Assembly: GCA_024399545.1 (NCBI GenBank)
Contig: JAKSNS010000004.1
Location: 1-64,000 of the forward strand
Origin: Paludibacteraceae bacterium
GTDB lineage: Bacteria > Bacteroidota > Bacteroidia > Bacteroidales > Paludibacteraceae
Reading direction: 5' to 3'
DNA: 64,000 nt
Shown here: in pieces, positions 56,068-64,000 of the stretch
Numbering within the stretch: position 1 is the stretch's first letter
How the letters are laid out: each line of letters opens with the position of its first letter
Translations under genes and position numbers: made by a program
Notes under the pieces: generated by a model
The model's database searches: none
The model's input: the letters and a program-made list of their open reading frames with translations, nothing else
What the model was told of the DNA's origin: nothing

Positions 56068-57174
56068 ATGAATATAATCACCATTTCAGTCATCATTTTA
56101 GGAGCTATCGGCTGCATAGCGGCAGTCATTTTGTACATAGTAGCTCAGAAATTCAAAGTAGAGGAAGATGTCCGTATCGACCAGATCGTCGAGGTATTGC
56201 CAGGAGCGAACTGCGGTGGATGCGGCTACCCAGGATGTAGGGGATTCTCAGAAGCATGTGTCAAGAGTGACACATTGGAGGGTAAACTTTGTCCAGTCGG
56301 AGGACAGCCAGTAATGCAGAAAGTTGCTGCAATCCTCGGGATGGAGGCAGGCGAGGTCACTCCAAAAGTTGCCGTGGTAAGATGCAACGGCACATGCTCT
56401 AATCGTAAAAAGACAAACACATACGATGGTGCGAGAAACTGTAGGATAGCATCATCGCACTATTCAGGCGACACGGGGTGTGGGTTCGGCTGTTTCGGCT
56501 TTGGCGACTGCCAAGCTGTTTGTCCAGCGAACGCCATAGTTATTGACGAAGACAAAGGCATAGCCGAAATAATGGAAGACAAATGCGTTGGTTGTGGTGC
56601 TTGCGTCAAAGCTTGTCCTCGTTCTATCATTGAGTTAAGGAACAAAGGTCCAAAAGGCAAACGAGTATATGTTGGTTGCGTGAACAAAGACAAAGGTGCA
56701 GTGGCCAAAAAAGCATGCAACGCAGCATGTATAGGTTGCGGCAAATGCGCTAAGACATGTCCGTTCGAGGCAATCACGGTACAGAACAACGTGGCTTACA
56801 TAGACTTCAACAAATGCAAGATGTGTAGGAAGTGTGTGACAGAATGCCCTACTGGAGCGATAAAGGATGTAAACTTCCCAACACCTGCGGTCAAACCAGC
56901 CAAGCCAGCGGCACCTGCAGAAAAGCCAACGGTTGTCGAGAAGCCTGTCATAACAGAAAAACAAGAGGTCATAGAAAAACCAGTTGTTAATGAGCAACCA
57001 AAAGTTGAGGAGCCTATTATCGTGGAACAGCCAAAAGTTGAGAAATCAATAAGTGAGGAGAAGCCAAAAGAAGAGACCCCAAAAGCCGAAGAGACGATAA
57101 TAATCGAGGAGCCAAAAGCCGAAGAAGAATCAAAAGAGAAGACTTCAGAGGCACAGGACCAGTCATTATTCTAA
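56068..57174 (+). CDS. rnfB: Electron transport complex subunit RnfB
   Basis: 368 residues. An N-terminal membrane helix (about 4-26) is followed by a 4Fe-4S domain (NCGGCGYPGCRGF, Cys49, 52, 57) and further ferredoxin-type motifs (CVGCGACVKACP, CIGCGKCAKTCP, CKMCRKCVTECP). RnfB accepts electrons from ferredoxin on the cytoplasmic side. After about residue 274 comes a tail of roughly 95 residues made of Pro/Glu/Lys/Val repeats that is not part of the catalytic core. Confidence 0.96.
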   Translation: MNIITISVIILGAIGCIAAVILYIVAQKFKVEEDVRIDQIVEVLPGANCGGCGYPGCRGFSEACVKSDTLEGKLCPVGGQPVMQKVAAILGMEAGEVTPKVAVVRCNGTCSNRKKTNTYDGARNCRIASSHYSGDTGCGFGCFGFGDCQAVCPANAIVIDEDKGIAEIMEDKCVGCGACVKACPRSIIELRNKGPKGKRVYVGCVNKDKGAVAKKACNAACIGCGKCAKTCPFEAITVQNNVAYIDFNKCKMCRKCVTECPTGAIKDVNFPTPAVKPAKPAAPAEKPTVVEKPVITEKQEVIEKPVVNEQPKVEEPIIVEQPKVEKSISEEKPKEETPKAEETIIIEEPKAEEESKEKTSEAQDQSLF

Positions 57175-57215
57175 AATAATGACCGCAATTAACCAGGTAA
57201 AACAAAATACACGAT

Positions 57216-58547
57216 ATGAGAACATTTAAAATCGGAGGTGTACATCCGAACGACTCAAAACTCTCGTCAGACAAGAGTATAGAGACTATGCCGTTGCCTG
57301 AGAAAGCGGTGATACCGTTGAGTCAGCACATAGGAGCACCAGCGACTCCAGTAGTAGAAAAAGGAGCGCATGTAGTGGTGGGGCAGTTGATAGCCCAAGC
57401 CACTGGATTTATGAGTTCTAACATCCACTCGCCCTACAGTGGAACGATTGAGAAGATAGAGGTGGCAAAAGACGCATGGGGAATGCCATGCCCATCAATA
57501 TTCATCAATGTTGAGGGCGATGAATGGGATGAGGCCATAGACAGGAGTGAAAAGATAAACCGCGAGTGCAAAAACACACCAGAAGAGATAATCAAGAAGA
57601 TAGGCGATGCAGGCATCGTTGGTTTGGGTGGAGCATGTTTTCCAACCCATGTAAAACTCGGTATTCGTCCACCAGCCAAAGCGGAAGTGCTGATAGTAAA
57701 TGGCGTAGAATGCGAGCCATACCTGACATGTGACCATAGGTTAATGTTGGAACACGGCGAGGAGTTGCTAATTGGCGTAACTCTCATTATGAAAGCCATC
57801 AATGTTGAGCGTGCCATCATCGGCATAGAGTGTAACAAGATGGACGCTATTGAGCATCTTAGGGAGTTGGCTGTAAGGTATTTTGGCATAGAGATTATGC
57901 CACTGAAAATGCACTATCCACAAGGCGGAGAGAAACAGTTGATTGACGCATGTATCGGTCGTCAAGTGCCAAGCGGCGCACTGCCAATAGCAGTAGGTGC
58001 AGTGGTTCAAAACGTAGCCACATGCTATGCTGTTTATGAAGCCGTACAGAAAAACAAGCCTCTCATTGAGAGGGTTGTAACAGTTACTGGAGACGAGGTT
58101 AAGAACCCTTGCAATCTCAGGGTAAGGTTCGGAACACCACTGCAAATGCTTGTTGACAAAGCGGGCGGACTACCAGGAGAATACAAGATAATCGCCGGTG
58201 GCCCAATGATGGGGCGTGCCTTCAGCAACATAGACTCGCCGACGTCAAAAAGGACTTCTGGAGTCCTGATTATGCCAAGGGCTAAAGCCAAGAGACAGCC
58301 AGAAGAGAATTGCATAAGGTGTGCTAAATGTGTGAGCGCATGTCCAATGGGCTTGGAGCCATACCTGATAAGCACAATGACCGAGATGAAGATGTGGGAC
58401 GGCGTTGAGGCAGCCCATGTTATGGATTGCATAGAGTGCGGCTGTTGCCTCTACACATGTCCAGCCAACAGGCCATTGCTGGATTATATCAGAATGGGCA
58501 AACAGACTGTCGGCGGCATCATCCGCGGCAGGGCACAGAAAAAATAA
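57216..58547 (+). CDS. rnfC: Electron transport complex subunit RnfC
   Basis: 443-residue peripheral subunit, the NAD(H) site of Rnf. It contains an NADH-dehydrogenase-51-kDa-like region (GLGGACFPTHVKL), an SLBB-like segment, and two 4Fe-4S motifs near the end (CIRCAKCVSACP and CIECGCCLYTCP). It lies 41 bases after rnfB. Confidence 0.97.
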   Translation: MRTFKIGGVHPNDSKLSSDKSIETMPLPEKAVIPLSQHIGAPATPVVEKGAHVVVGQLIAQATGFMSSNIHSPYSGTIEKIEVAKDAWGMPCPSIFINVEGDEWDEAIDRSEKINRECKNTPEEIIKKIGDAGIVGLGGACFPTHVKLGIRPPAKAEVLIVNGVECEPYLTCDHRLMLEHGEELLIGVTLIMKAINVERAIIGIECNKMDAIEHLRELAVRYFGIEIMPLKMHYPQGGEKQLIDACIGRQVPSGALPIAVGAVVQNVATCYAVYEAVQKNKPLIERVVTVTGDEVKNPCNLRVRFGTPLQMLVDKAGGLPGEYKIIAGGPMMGRAFSNIDSPTSKRTSGVLIMPRAKAKRQPEENCIRCAKCVSACPMGLEPYLISTMTEMKMWDGVEAAHVMDCIECGCCLYTCPANRPLLDYIRMGKQTVGGIIRGRAQKK

Positions 58548-58571
58548 CAAACAAATAAAGGAAATAAACTT

Positions 58572-59543
58572 ATGATAGTTTCTCCATCACCCCATATTCA
58601 CAACAACGACAGTGTCCGCCGTGACATGTTGAATGTTCTGATAGCACTATTACCGGCATACATAATAACGCTCTTCTATTTTGGGTCAGGAGCGGTATAT
58701 TTGACGGCGCTATCCATCTGTACCTGTATGCTCTGTGAGCACTTGATACAGAAATTCGTATTCAAAAAACCATCGCAATTAGGCAACCTTTCGGCTATAG
58801 TTACGGGAGCATTGCTGGCATTGAACCTGCCATCCAACCTTGATTGGTGGATTGTAATAATTGGTGCGATAGTTGCGATAGGCATAGGCAAGATGACCTT
58901 CGGAGGTTTGGGACAAAACCCGTTCAACCCTGCTTTGGTTGGACGTGTCTTCCTATTGGTATCATTTCCAGCCCAGATGACCACATGGCCAAAACCATCT
59001 CCAATGCACTTCGAGATTGACTATACCGATGTCGAGACTGGAGCTACGTATCTTACGCAGATGAAAGAAGGGCTTGTGTCGAACCCTGACTACGCCGACC
59101 TGTTCATTGGCTCGATAGGTGGCTCGATGGGTGAGATTTCCGCAATAGCATTGCTTATCGGCTTTATATACCTGATTTGCACGAAGACGATCACATGGCA
59201 CATACCTGTATCAATCGTCACTACAGTCTTTGTTTTCACTGGTATAGTATTCCTCGTCGCTCCTGAAGGACACGCCGACCCACTGATACACATTATGACA
59301 GGTGGTCTTTTGCTTGGTTCCGTCTTTATGGCGACTGACTATGCCACATCGCCAATGACGCACAAGGGACAGTTGATATACGGTGTTGGCATTGGTATCA
59401 TCACATCGGTTATCCGTCTGTGGGGTGCTTATCCAGAAGGAGTATCTTTTGCGATACTTATCATGAACGCCGCCACACCGTTGATAAACCACTATGTAAA
59501 ACCAACTCGTTTCGGCGAGACAGTCAAAAAGGAGGGTAAGTGA
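58572..59543 (+). CDS. rnfD: Electron transport complex subunit RnfD
   Basis: 323-residue membrane subunit homologous to NqrB. The FMN attachment motif is FMATDYATSP (the Thr in DYAT is the expected covalent site). About ten membrane helices. It shares its stop codon with the rnfG start (TGATG). Confidence 0.97.
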   Translation: MIVSPSPHIHNNDSVRRDMLNVLIALLPAYIITLFYFGSGAVYLTALSICTCMLCEHLIQKFVFKKPSQLGNLSAIVTGALLALNLPSNLDWWIVIIGAIVAIGIGKMTFGGLGQNPFNPALVGRVFLLVSFPAQMTTWPKPSPMHFEIDYTDVETGATYLTQMKEGLVSNPDYADLFIGSIGGSMGEISAIALLIGFIYLICTKTITWHIPVSIVTTVFVFTGIVFLVAPEGHADPLIHIMTGGLLLGSVFMATDYATSPMTHKGQLIYGVGIGIITSVIRLWGAYPEGVSFAILIMNAATPLINHYVKPTRFGETVKKEGK

Positions 59544-60199
59544 TGAAAAAGTTAGAATCGACATTTGCCAATATGTTTATAGTGCTCACGGTCATTTCAA
59601 TAGTGGCAGGGGCAGGGCTTGCGGCAGTATTCAAAATGACAGAAGCACCTATCGCCGAGGCTAACCTGAAGAAACAGCAGGAGGCAATAGCCGCCGTGTT
59701 GCCAGAAGGTGCGCAAGTTGGCGAGGCTGAGCAAGTCAACGGCAACAATATCTACAGGGCAACCGACGCACAAGGTGCTTTCGCAGGTATGGCAATAGAG
59801 ATAAACACTAATGGCTTTGGCGGAAACGTCAAGATGATGGTGGGTTTCGACGCAAAAGGTGCATTGGTTGACTATTCAATCCTCGAAATGTCAGAGACTC
59901 CTGGACTTGGTTCAAAGATGGGCGAATGGTTCAGAGAGAAAAGCGACATCCGCGGTGCTTTGGTTTCAGATGGCGAAGTCAAAGTGTCGAAAGACGGAGG
60001 TAAATACGACGCTATCACAGCGGCAACAATATCTTCAAGGGCATTCATGACTGGTGTAAACGCAGCAATGGCTACATTCACTGCCGCTACTGCTGAAGAA
60101 ATACCAACAGATTGGCAGGATGCTGAGGCTTTTGCCGACAGCACTGCAACTGAGACTGAAAACTTTGAGACAACAAAAACAGAGGAGGCAGCACAATGA
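59543..60199 (+). CDS. rnfG: Electron transport complex subunit RnfG
   Basis: 218 residues with one N-terminal membrane helix and an outward-facing FMN domain. The covalent flavin site is the Thr in DAITAATISS. A GTG three bases upstream is in frame, but GGAGGG at 59531-59536 is ideally spaced for the ATG at 59543. The C-terminus is Glu/Thr-rich. Confidence 0.96.
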   Translation: MKKLESTFANMFIVLTVISIVAGAGLAAVFKMTEAPIAEANLKKQQEAIAAVLPEGAQVGEAEQVNGNNIYRATDAQGAFAGMAIEINTNGFGGNVKMMVGFDAKGALVDYSILEMSETPGLGSKMGEWFREKSDIRGALVSDGEVKVSKDGGKYDAITAATISSRAFMTGVNAAMATFTAATAEEIPTDWQDAEAFADSTATETENFETTKTEEAAQ

Positions 60200-60780
60200 A
60201 TTACTTCAAACCACTCGTCAACGGACTCGTAAAAGAGAATCCAACATTCGTGCTGATTTTGGGTATGTGCCCTACATTGGGAACGACCACGTCAGCCATA
60301 AACGGTATGGGTATGGGACTTGCCACCATGGCGGTGCTTATGTGTACCAACACGGTTATTTCAGCGTTGAAGAACCTTATTCCCGACCAAGTCAGGATAC
60401 CTTCCTACATTGTCGTAATCGCTGCGTTCGTGACAATAGTCCAAATGTGTATGCAAGCCTATATGCCTGATTTATACGCAACATTAGGACTATTCATACC
60501 TTTGATTGTCGTAAACTGTATAGTACTTGGACGTGCCGAGGCGTTCGCCGCAAAGAACAATCCATTAGCATCGTTTATGGACGGAATAGGAATAGGTTTA
60601 GGTTTCACGGGTGCGTTGACCATAATCGGCGCAATCCGCGAACTGCTTGGCACAGGCTGTATCTTCGGCTTCAACCTCTATCCAGAGCGTTTCGGCATTC
60701 TGATATTCGTTTTGGCTCCAGGCGCATTCCTCACATTGGGCTACCTCATAGCAATAATCAATAAACTTAGAGCAAAATAA
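60196..60780 (+). CDS. rnfE: Electron transport complex subunit RnfE
   Basis: 194-residue six-helix membrane subunit homologous to NqrD. LGMCPTLGTTTSA lies near the start and VVNCIVLGRAEAFA in the middle. It overlaps rnfG by 4 bases (ATGA). Confidence 0.96.
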   Translation: MNYFKPLVNGLVKENPTFVLILGMCPTLGTTTSAINGMGMGLATMAVLMCTNTVISALKNLIPDQVRIPSYIVVIAAFVTIVQMCMQAYMPDLYATLGLFIPLIVVNCIVLGRAEAFAAKNNPLASFMDGIGIGLGFTGALTIIGAIRELLGTGCIFGFNLYPERFGILIFVLAPGAFLTLGYLIAIINKLRAK

Positions 60781-60783
60781 GCC

Positions 60784-61356
60784 ATGAAAATATTTCTGAT
60801 AATCATCTCGTGCATATTCGTCAACAACATCGTGTTGGCGCAGTTCCTTGGAATTTGTCCATTCCTCGGAGTATCAAAAAAAATAGACACAGCCATCGGA
60901 ATGTCGGCTGCGGTACTCTTCGTGATGACCATTGCGACAATCGTAACATGGCTCATATACACATACGTGCTTATCCCATTGGGTGTTGAGTACCTTCAGA
61001 CCATTTCGTACATATTGGTAATCGCATTCTTGGTGCAGATGGTTGACATCATACTTAAGAAAACATCGCCTTCGCTCTACCAAGCGTTAGGTGTCTTCCT
61101 TCCACTGATTACCACGAACTGTACAATCCTTGGTGTTGCCATAATGGTAATACAAAAGCAGATGGGTTTGTTCGACAGCACCATCTTCGCAATTTCCACG
61201 TCTTTGGGCTTTGGTGTTGCAATGGTTTTGTTTGCGGGTATTCGTGAACAATTGGCATTAACCAAGATACCTGAAGGTATGAAAGGGATGCCAATAGCAT
61301 TGATTACGGCTGGTTTGCTTGCCATGGCGTTTATGGGGTTCTCTGGTGTCTGCTAA
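60784..61356 (+). CDS. rnfA: Electron transport complex subunit RnfA
   Basis: 190-residue six-helix subunit homologous to NqrE, paired with RnfE around a membrane iron-sulphur cluster. Motifs: NNIVLAQFLGICPFLGVS and TTNCTILGVA. It lies 3 bases after rnfE. Confidence 0.97.
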   Translation: MKIFLIIISCIFVNNIVLAQFLGICPFLGVSKKIDTAIGMSAAVLFVMTIATIVTWLIYTYVLIPLGVEYLQTISYILVIAFLVQMVDIILKKTSPSLYQALGVFLPLITTNCTILGVAIMVIQKQMGLFDSTIFAISTSLGFGVAMVLFAGIREQLALTKIPEGMKGMPIALITAGLLAMAFMGFSGVC

Positions 61357-61362
61357 TTCGTT

Positions 61363-62508
61363 ATGTTGAGCAATACGAAATACAAGAAACTGACGGAAGC
61401 ATTGATCTTCCTGCTGATTTTCTTCTTGGTATTCATACCGTTAGGAAACGCAATGGGGTTGAAGAATATGCTCAACACCATAATGCAAACCTCCTATCGG
61501 TTGCTGATTGACACATGCTTCTTCCTTATGGCCATCTGCGTCATTTCAGGAGCTTTGGGCAAATTATTGGTCGAGTTTGGGGTGGTAGATATGCTTGAGA
61601 AACTGCTTCGCCCGCTGATGAAACCAATATTCAACCTGCCTGGCGTAGCAGCCTTGGGTGCTGTGATGACCTTCCTCTCCGACAACCCAGCCATCATAGC
61701 ATTGGCAAAAGACAAGAGTTTTGCCCGGTACTTCAAGAAATACCAATTAGTCTCATTGACCAATTTTGGCACGGCTTTTGGTATGGGGTTGATAGTCATT
61801 GCCTTTATGGCGGGTTTAGGTTTTGGGGGAGGCGCACTAGTTGGACTGCTGGGCGCAGTCTGCGGATGTATAATCTCAACAAGGCTTATGCAGCATTTCA
61901 CGCTGAAAAGTTTCCCTGAATACGACTCTCCAGTCGAGATTGACGAGTTGATGACTGAAGACCAGATAAAGCTTGAGGAGGTAAAACGGGAAAGCAATTT
62001 CATCCGTGCATTAAACTCAATATTGGACGGTGGAAAGACCGGTGTTGACTTGGGTTTCGCCATCATACCAGGAGTTCTGATAATCTCTACGGCAGTAATG
62101 ATTATGACATTTGGTCCTAACGTCGAGACTGGCGTATATACTGGTGCGGCATACGAGGGTGTGAAAATCCTTCCGTTCCTCGCAAGCAAGATTTCAATAG
62201 TCTTCGAGTGGCTCTTTGGATTCACGCAAGCAGAATTGGTAGCATTCCCAATAACAGCGTTGGGAGCTGTTGGTGCGGCTTTAGGGTTAATGCCAGAATT
62301 TATATCGCAAGGCTTTATTGACAATAACGCAGTAGCGGTATGCACGGCAATAGGAATGTGTTGGTCGGGATTCCTCTCAACACACACAGCCATGCTTGAC
62401 TCGTTGGGATACAGACATTTAATATCGAAGGCGATATTGGCGCATACGATAGGTGGATTGTCAGCTGGTATTATTGCTCATTTCGCTTGGGTAATAATCG
62501 CAATGTAA
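61363..62508 (+). CDS. Gate-domain (nucleoside-recognition) membrane protein
   Basis: 381 residues with eight or more membrane helices in two related halves, the first containing ALGAVMTFLSDNPAII and the second FPITALGAVGAALGLM. This is the Gate domain fold shared with nucleoside transporters, SpmA/SpmB and YjiG/YjiH. The solute is not known. It starts 6 bases after rnfA and precedes the operon terminator, so it is almost certainly expressed with Rnf. Confidence 0.85.
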   Translation: MLSNTKYKKLTEALIFLLIFFLVFIPLGNAMGLKNMLNTIMQTSYRLLIDTCFFLMAICVISGALGKLLVEFGVVDMLEKLLRPLMKPIFNLPGVAALGAVMTFLSDNPAIIALAKDKSFARYFKKYQLVSLTNFGTAFGMGLIVIAFMAGLGFGGGALVGLLGAVCGCIISTRLMQHFTLKSFPEYDSPVEIDELMTEDQIKLEEVKRESNFIRALNSILDGGKTGVDLGFAIIPGVLIISTAVMIMTFGPNVETGVYTGAAYEGVKILPFLASKISIVFEWLFGFTQAELVAFPITALGAVGAALGLMPEFISQGFIDNNAVAVCTAIGMCWSGFLSTHTAMLDSLGYRHLISKAILAHTIGGLSAGIIAHFAWVIIAM

Positions 62509-62531
62509 TAAAAAACGATAAAGAATAAAGG

Positions 62532-62566
62532 AAAACAGCCAACCGTTTTTCGGTTGGCTGTTTTTT
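62532..62566 (+). terminator. Terminator of the rnf operon
   Basis: CAGCCAACCG/CGGTTGGCTG (62536-62545/62551-62560), 10-bp stem, TTTTT loop, flanked by A run and T run. Strong and probably bidirectional, 24 bases past the last stop codon. Confidence 0.95.
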
Positions 62567-63119
62567 GTAGAGAAAGGCGGCTTCTATAGGTGAGTTCTAT
62601 AAATTCACAGATAGGAGGAAAAAAGGCCAGTGACGCAGCAAATTTGAAAATGTAAACGAAAAACTGTAACTGAGAGGTTAAATGGCTGAATGTCAATAGT
62701 GAGTTTTTGAAAAATGTCGGAAAACAAACTGCAACTAACACAGTAACTGGGAAGGAGAGTTTGTGAAAAAAGTTTAGACTGAAAATAGAGGAGTAAATAT
62801 TTAACATTTAGACTCGGGATTTACTAAATTAGGGTTACGTTCATCCTTCGGTGCTGCTCCGTTAGGACTATGTTTTTTTTACGTTATGGATAAGAATTAT
62901 ATCAATTGCGACATTTGCGATATTTTGCATATTTTATGAGAATGGCGGTTACAATTAGTTGCAGTTTATTTTTGGCAGTTTTGCGACAAATGAGTATTTC
63001 AATTTTTTCACTGAAAAAGTGGACAAGGGTGAGAATGACTAATTAAATCAGGGTTAAATAATAAATTGGTACGATTTGAAAAGCATATATTGTTGGGAGA
63101 CGACGGAGCAGGCACCGTC

Positions 63120-63171
63120 TTTACAGGGGTTGCATTATGATATAAAAATAAGATCGTACCAAGTTATTATT
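63120..63171 (+). repeat. 52-base dispersed repeat, copy 2
   Basis: One mismatch to 65-116. It is followed after about 35 bases by the MITE-like element. Confidence 0.85.
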
Positions 63172-63204
63172 TCATTATGACTAAACAAGAGGAAAAATCA
63201 CTTC

Positions 63205-63506
63205 ATACCCCCCCCAAGTTTTTAGGTGAAATTATTGAAATTATTGAAATCGGCATAATGCCTTTATGAGGATTTTTCTGTTTTTTATGGTACGGTAGGG
63301 CTTGCTCTTTTCTTGCTCTTTAGTGTTGTGAGTTTATGTGCACATTTGTACGTGTATTTGAGGCTATGCCTCAAATGGCGACTACACCTCAGCCGAGCGC
63401 AAGCTGACGTTTGAAAATCAACAACCTTTTTGAGTTAGCACTGCTTTCGGCGTGCAAGCGATTTCAATAATTTCAATAATTTCACCTGAAAAGTTGGGGG
63501 TAGGTT
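63205..63506. mobile_element. MITE-like element, copy 2 (long form, inverted)
   Basis: Inverted repeats of about 40 bases (63213-63252 and 63459-63500) match those at 28.8-29.0 kb. The interior is the reverse complement of copy 1 plus about 90 additional bases (about 63365-63450), including TGAGGCTATGCCTCA, a small palindrome. The flank CATTCCCGAAGTCAGG (63512-63527) also matches copy 1 (28715-28730), so the repeat unit extends beyond the arms. Confidence 0.75.
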
Positions 63507-63533
63507 TTTATCATTCCCGAAGTCAGGAAACAA

Positions 63534-63563
63534 AAGAGCCAGCCGGTGACCCGACTGGCTCTT
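63534..63563 (-). terminator. Terminator of tRNA-Ser
   Basis: AAGAGCCAG/CTGGCTCTT (63534-63542/63555-63563) with an inner CGG/CCG pair. On the minus strand it is followed by TTTTGTTT, so it ends transcription coming from tRNA-Ser. Confidence 0.85.
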
Positions 63564-63690
63564 CTATTATAAGGTGGGGCAGCAACCTTGTTCCATAACC
63601 ATTCCCCCCAGAGGTTGTGGGATTGATGCCCCCGGGGTCCTCCAACCCCGTTGTCTTCTGTTATTCAAAGGAAAAAACTCCTTTGTCAGG

Positions 63691-63777
63691 CGGAAAGAGA
63701 GGGATTCGAACCCCCGGAACAGTTACCCGTTCACCGCATTTCGAGTGCGGCCCGATCGACCACTCCGGCATCTTTCC
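63691..63777 (-). tRNA. tRNA-Ser (CGA)
   Basis: 87-base class II tRNA. Acceptor stem GGAAAGA/TCTTTCC, anticodon CGA (loop ACTCGAAAT), long variable arm, T-loop TTCGAAT, discriminator G. CCA is not encoded. Confidence 0.96.
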
Positions 63778-63787
63778 AAAAGCGGTG

Positions 63788-63795
63788 CAAAGGTA
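63788..63795 (-). promoter_or_regulatory. -7 box of tRNA-Ser
   Basis: TACCTTTG on the minus strand, 10 bases before the mature tRNA 5-prime end. No clear -33 box. Confidence 0.65.
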
Positions 63796-63841
63796 CGATA
63801 ATTTTTTGACTCTACCAAGAGATTTATCCAAAAATTTTTTG

Positions 63842-63849
63842 TAACTTTG
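63842..63849 (+). promoter_or_regulatory. -7 box of gcvP
   Basis: TAACTTTG, 49 bases before the start codon. A TTTG lies at 63815-63818, but the 23-base spacing is longer than usual. Confidence 0.65.
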
Positions 63850-63898
63850 CCGCCGATTTCATAACCTATCAGAATCATCAAAAAATAAACATAAAGAC

Positions 63899-64000
63899 AT
63901 GTCAAATTCATTTTCTCGCCGTCACATCGGTATCACCGAGCGTGACCTTCCTAAGATGTTGGAAGTCGTTGGTGTCAAGTCGCTTGACGAACTCATTGAC
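63899..64000 (+). CDS. gcvP: Glycine dehydrogenase (decarboxylating), N-terminal fragment
   Basis: The first 34 codons, cut by the window end. They read RRHIGITERDLPKML and VKSLDELID, the conserved start of the glycine-cleavage P-protein. The P-protein decarboxylates glycine with PLP. The rest lies beyond the window. Confidence 0.9.
   Translation, partial: MSNSFSRRHIGITERDLPKMLEVVGVKSLDELID

Larger units (their letters stand above)
62509..63690. other. Repeat-rich non-coding region
   Basis: 1.2 kb with a terminator (62532-62566), about 500 AT-rich bases in which I see nothing definite, a short stem GACGG/CCGTC near 63102-63119, the 52-base repeat (63120-63171), a MITE-like element (63205-63506), a terminator (63534-63563) and a 7-bp hairpin CAAAGGA/TCCTTTG (63666-63685). 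Frames in this stretch, including those crossing the tRNA, are not supported. Confidence 0.7.

Noticed and set aside
61494-62393. Minus-strand frame of 299 codons
   Set aside because: Antisense to the Gate-domain gene. The residue composition mirrors membrane-protein codons and no promoter is seen.
63574-63844. Two plus-strand frames of 75 codons
   Set aside because: Both run across tRNA-Ser and its promoter. The translated text is typical of antisense tRNA-containing spurious proteins.

Overview
The window is a 64 kb piece of a Bacteroidales-type (Bacteroidota) chromosome. The evidence is the recurrent -7 promoter box TAnnTTTG with a TTTG/TTG box about 20 bases upstream, a fused SecDF, a TonB-dependent receptor with an N-terminal carboxypeptidase-regulatory-like domain, an RprY-like regulator, an HYC_CC_PP-type small protein, a long RpoC, and the bS21-XerC-Hpf gene order. 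The species cannot be named from the sequence alone.

Layout. 1-442: non-coding, rich in dispersed repeats. 443-1636: an AAA ATPase of the DUF4143-like type, preceded by four 33-base direct repeats that overlap its promoter. 1862-6238 (minus): a lysine-fermentation operon, atoD-kal-kce-kdd-kamA, without kamD, kamE and atoA. 6428-19347 (minus): the conserved translation and transcription cluster tRNA-Thr/Tyr/Thr-tuf-tRNA-Trp-secE-nusG-rplK-rplA-rplJ-rplL-rpoB-rpoC. 19515-20915 (minus): rpsU-xerC-hpf. 21146-22748 (minus): rpiB and thiL, separated by eight 11-base tandem repeats. 22856-28400 (plus): a C-terminal processing protease, an RlmL-like methyltransferase, an M48 membrane protease and an iron alcohol dehydrogenase. 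28401-29216: structured, repeat-rich non-coding DNA with a MITE-like element. 29217-37423 (minus): a tight seven-gene run from rsmA through corA, a porin-like protein, aguB, an exported flavodoxin-like fusion and an EF-hand membrane protein to a transglutaminase-like lipoprotein. 37551-40654 (plus): a GtrA-like protein, an RprY-like regulator and pckA. 40785-45872 (minus): an RND/MMPL exporter, a vWA-like lipoprotein and an unknown protein. 46326-49491 (plus): a probable metal cluster (Cys/His-rich protein, TonB receptor, exported HMA protein). 49605-55536 (plus): secDF, rbfA, a LolC/E-like permease and a Big2 lipoprotein. 55624-62508 (plus): rseC, rnfBCDGEA and a Gate-domain membrane protein, closed by a strong terminator. 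62509-63690: repeat-rich non-coding DNA with a second, inverted copy of the MITE-like element. Then tRNA-Ser and the first 34 codons of gcvP.

How it fits together. The organism looks like an amino-acid-fermenting anaerobe. Lysine carbon goes through KamA, Kdd, Kce and Kal to crotonyl-CoA. Rnf couples ferredoxin:NAD+ electron transfer to ion pumping. PckA and the iron alcohol dehydrogenase handle C4/C3 carbon and reducing equivalents. Less ordinary signals are the 33-base iteron-like array at the ATPase promoter, a lipoprotein whose vWA motifs occur in circularly permuted order, an abrupt strand-composition (GC-skew) switch near 40.7 kb that is independent of gene direction, and a family of mosaic, hairpin-bearing dispersed repeats present at both ends and in the middle of the window.
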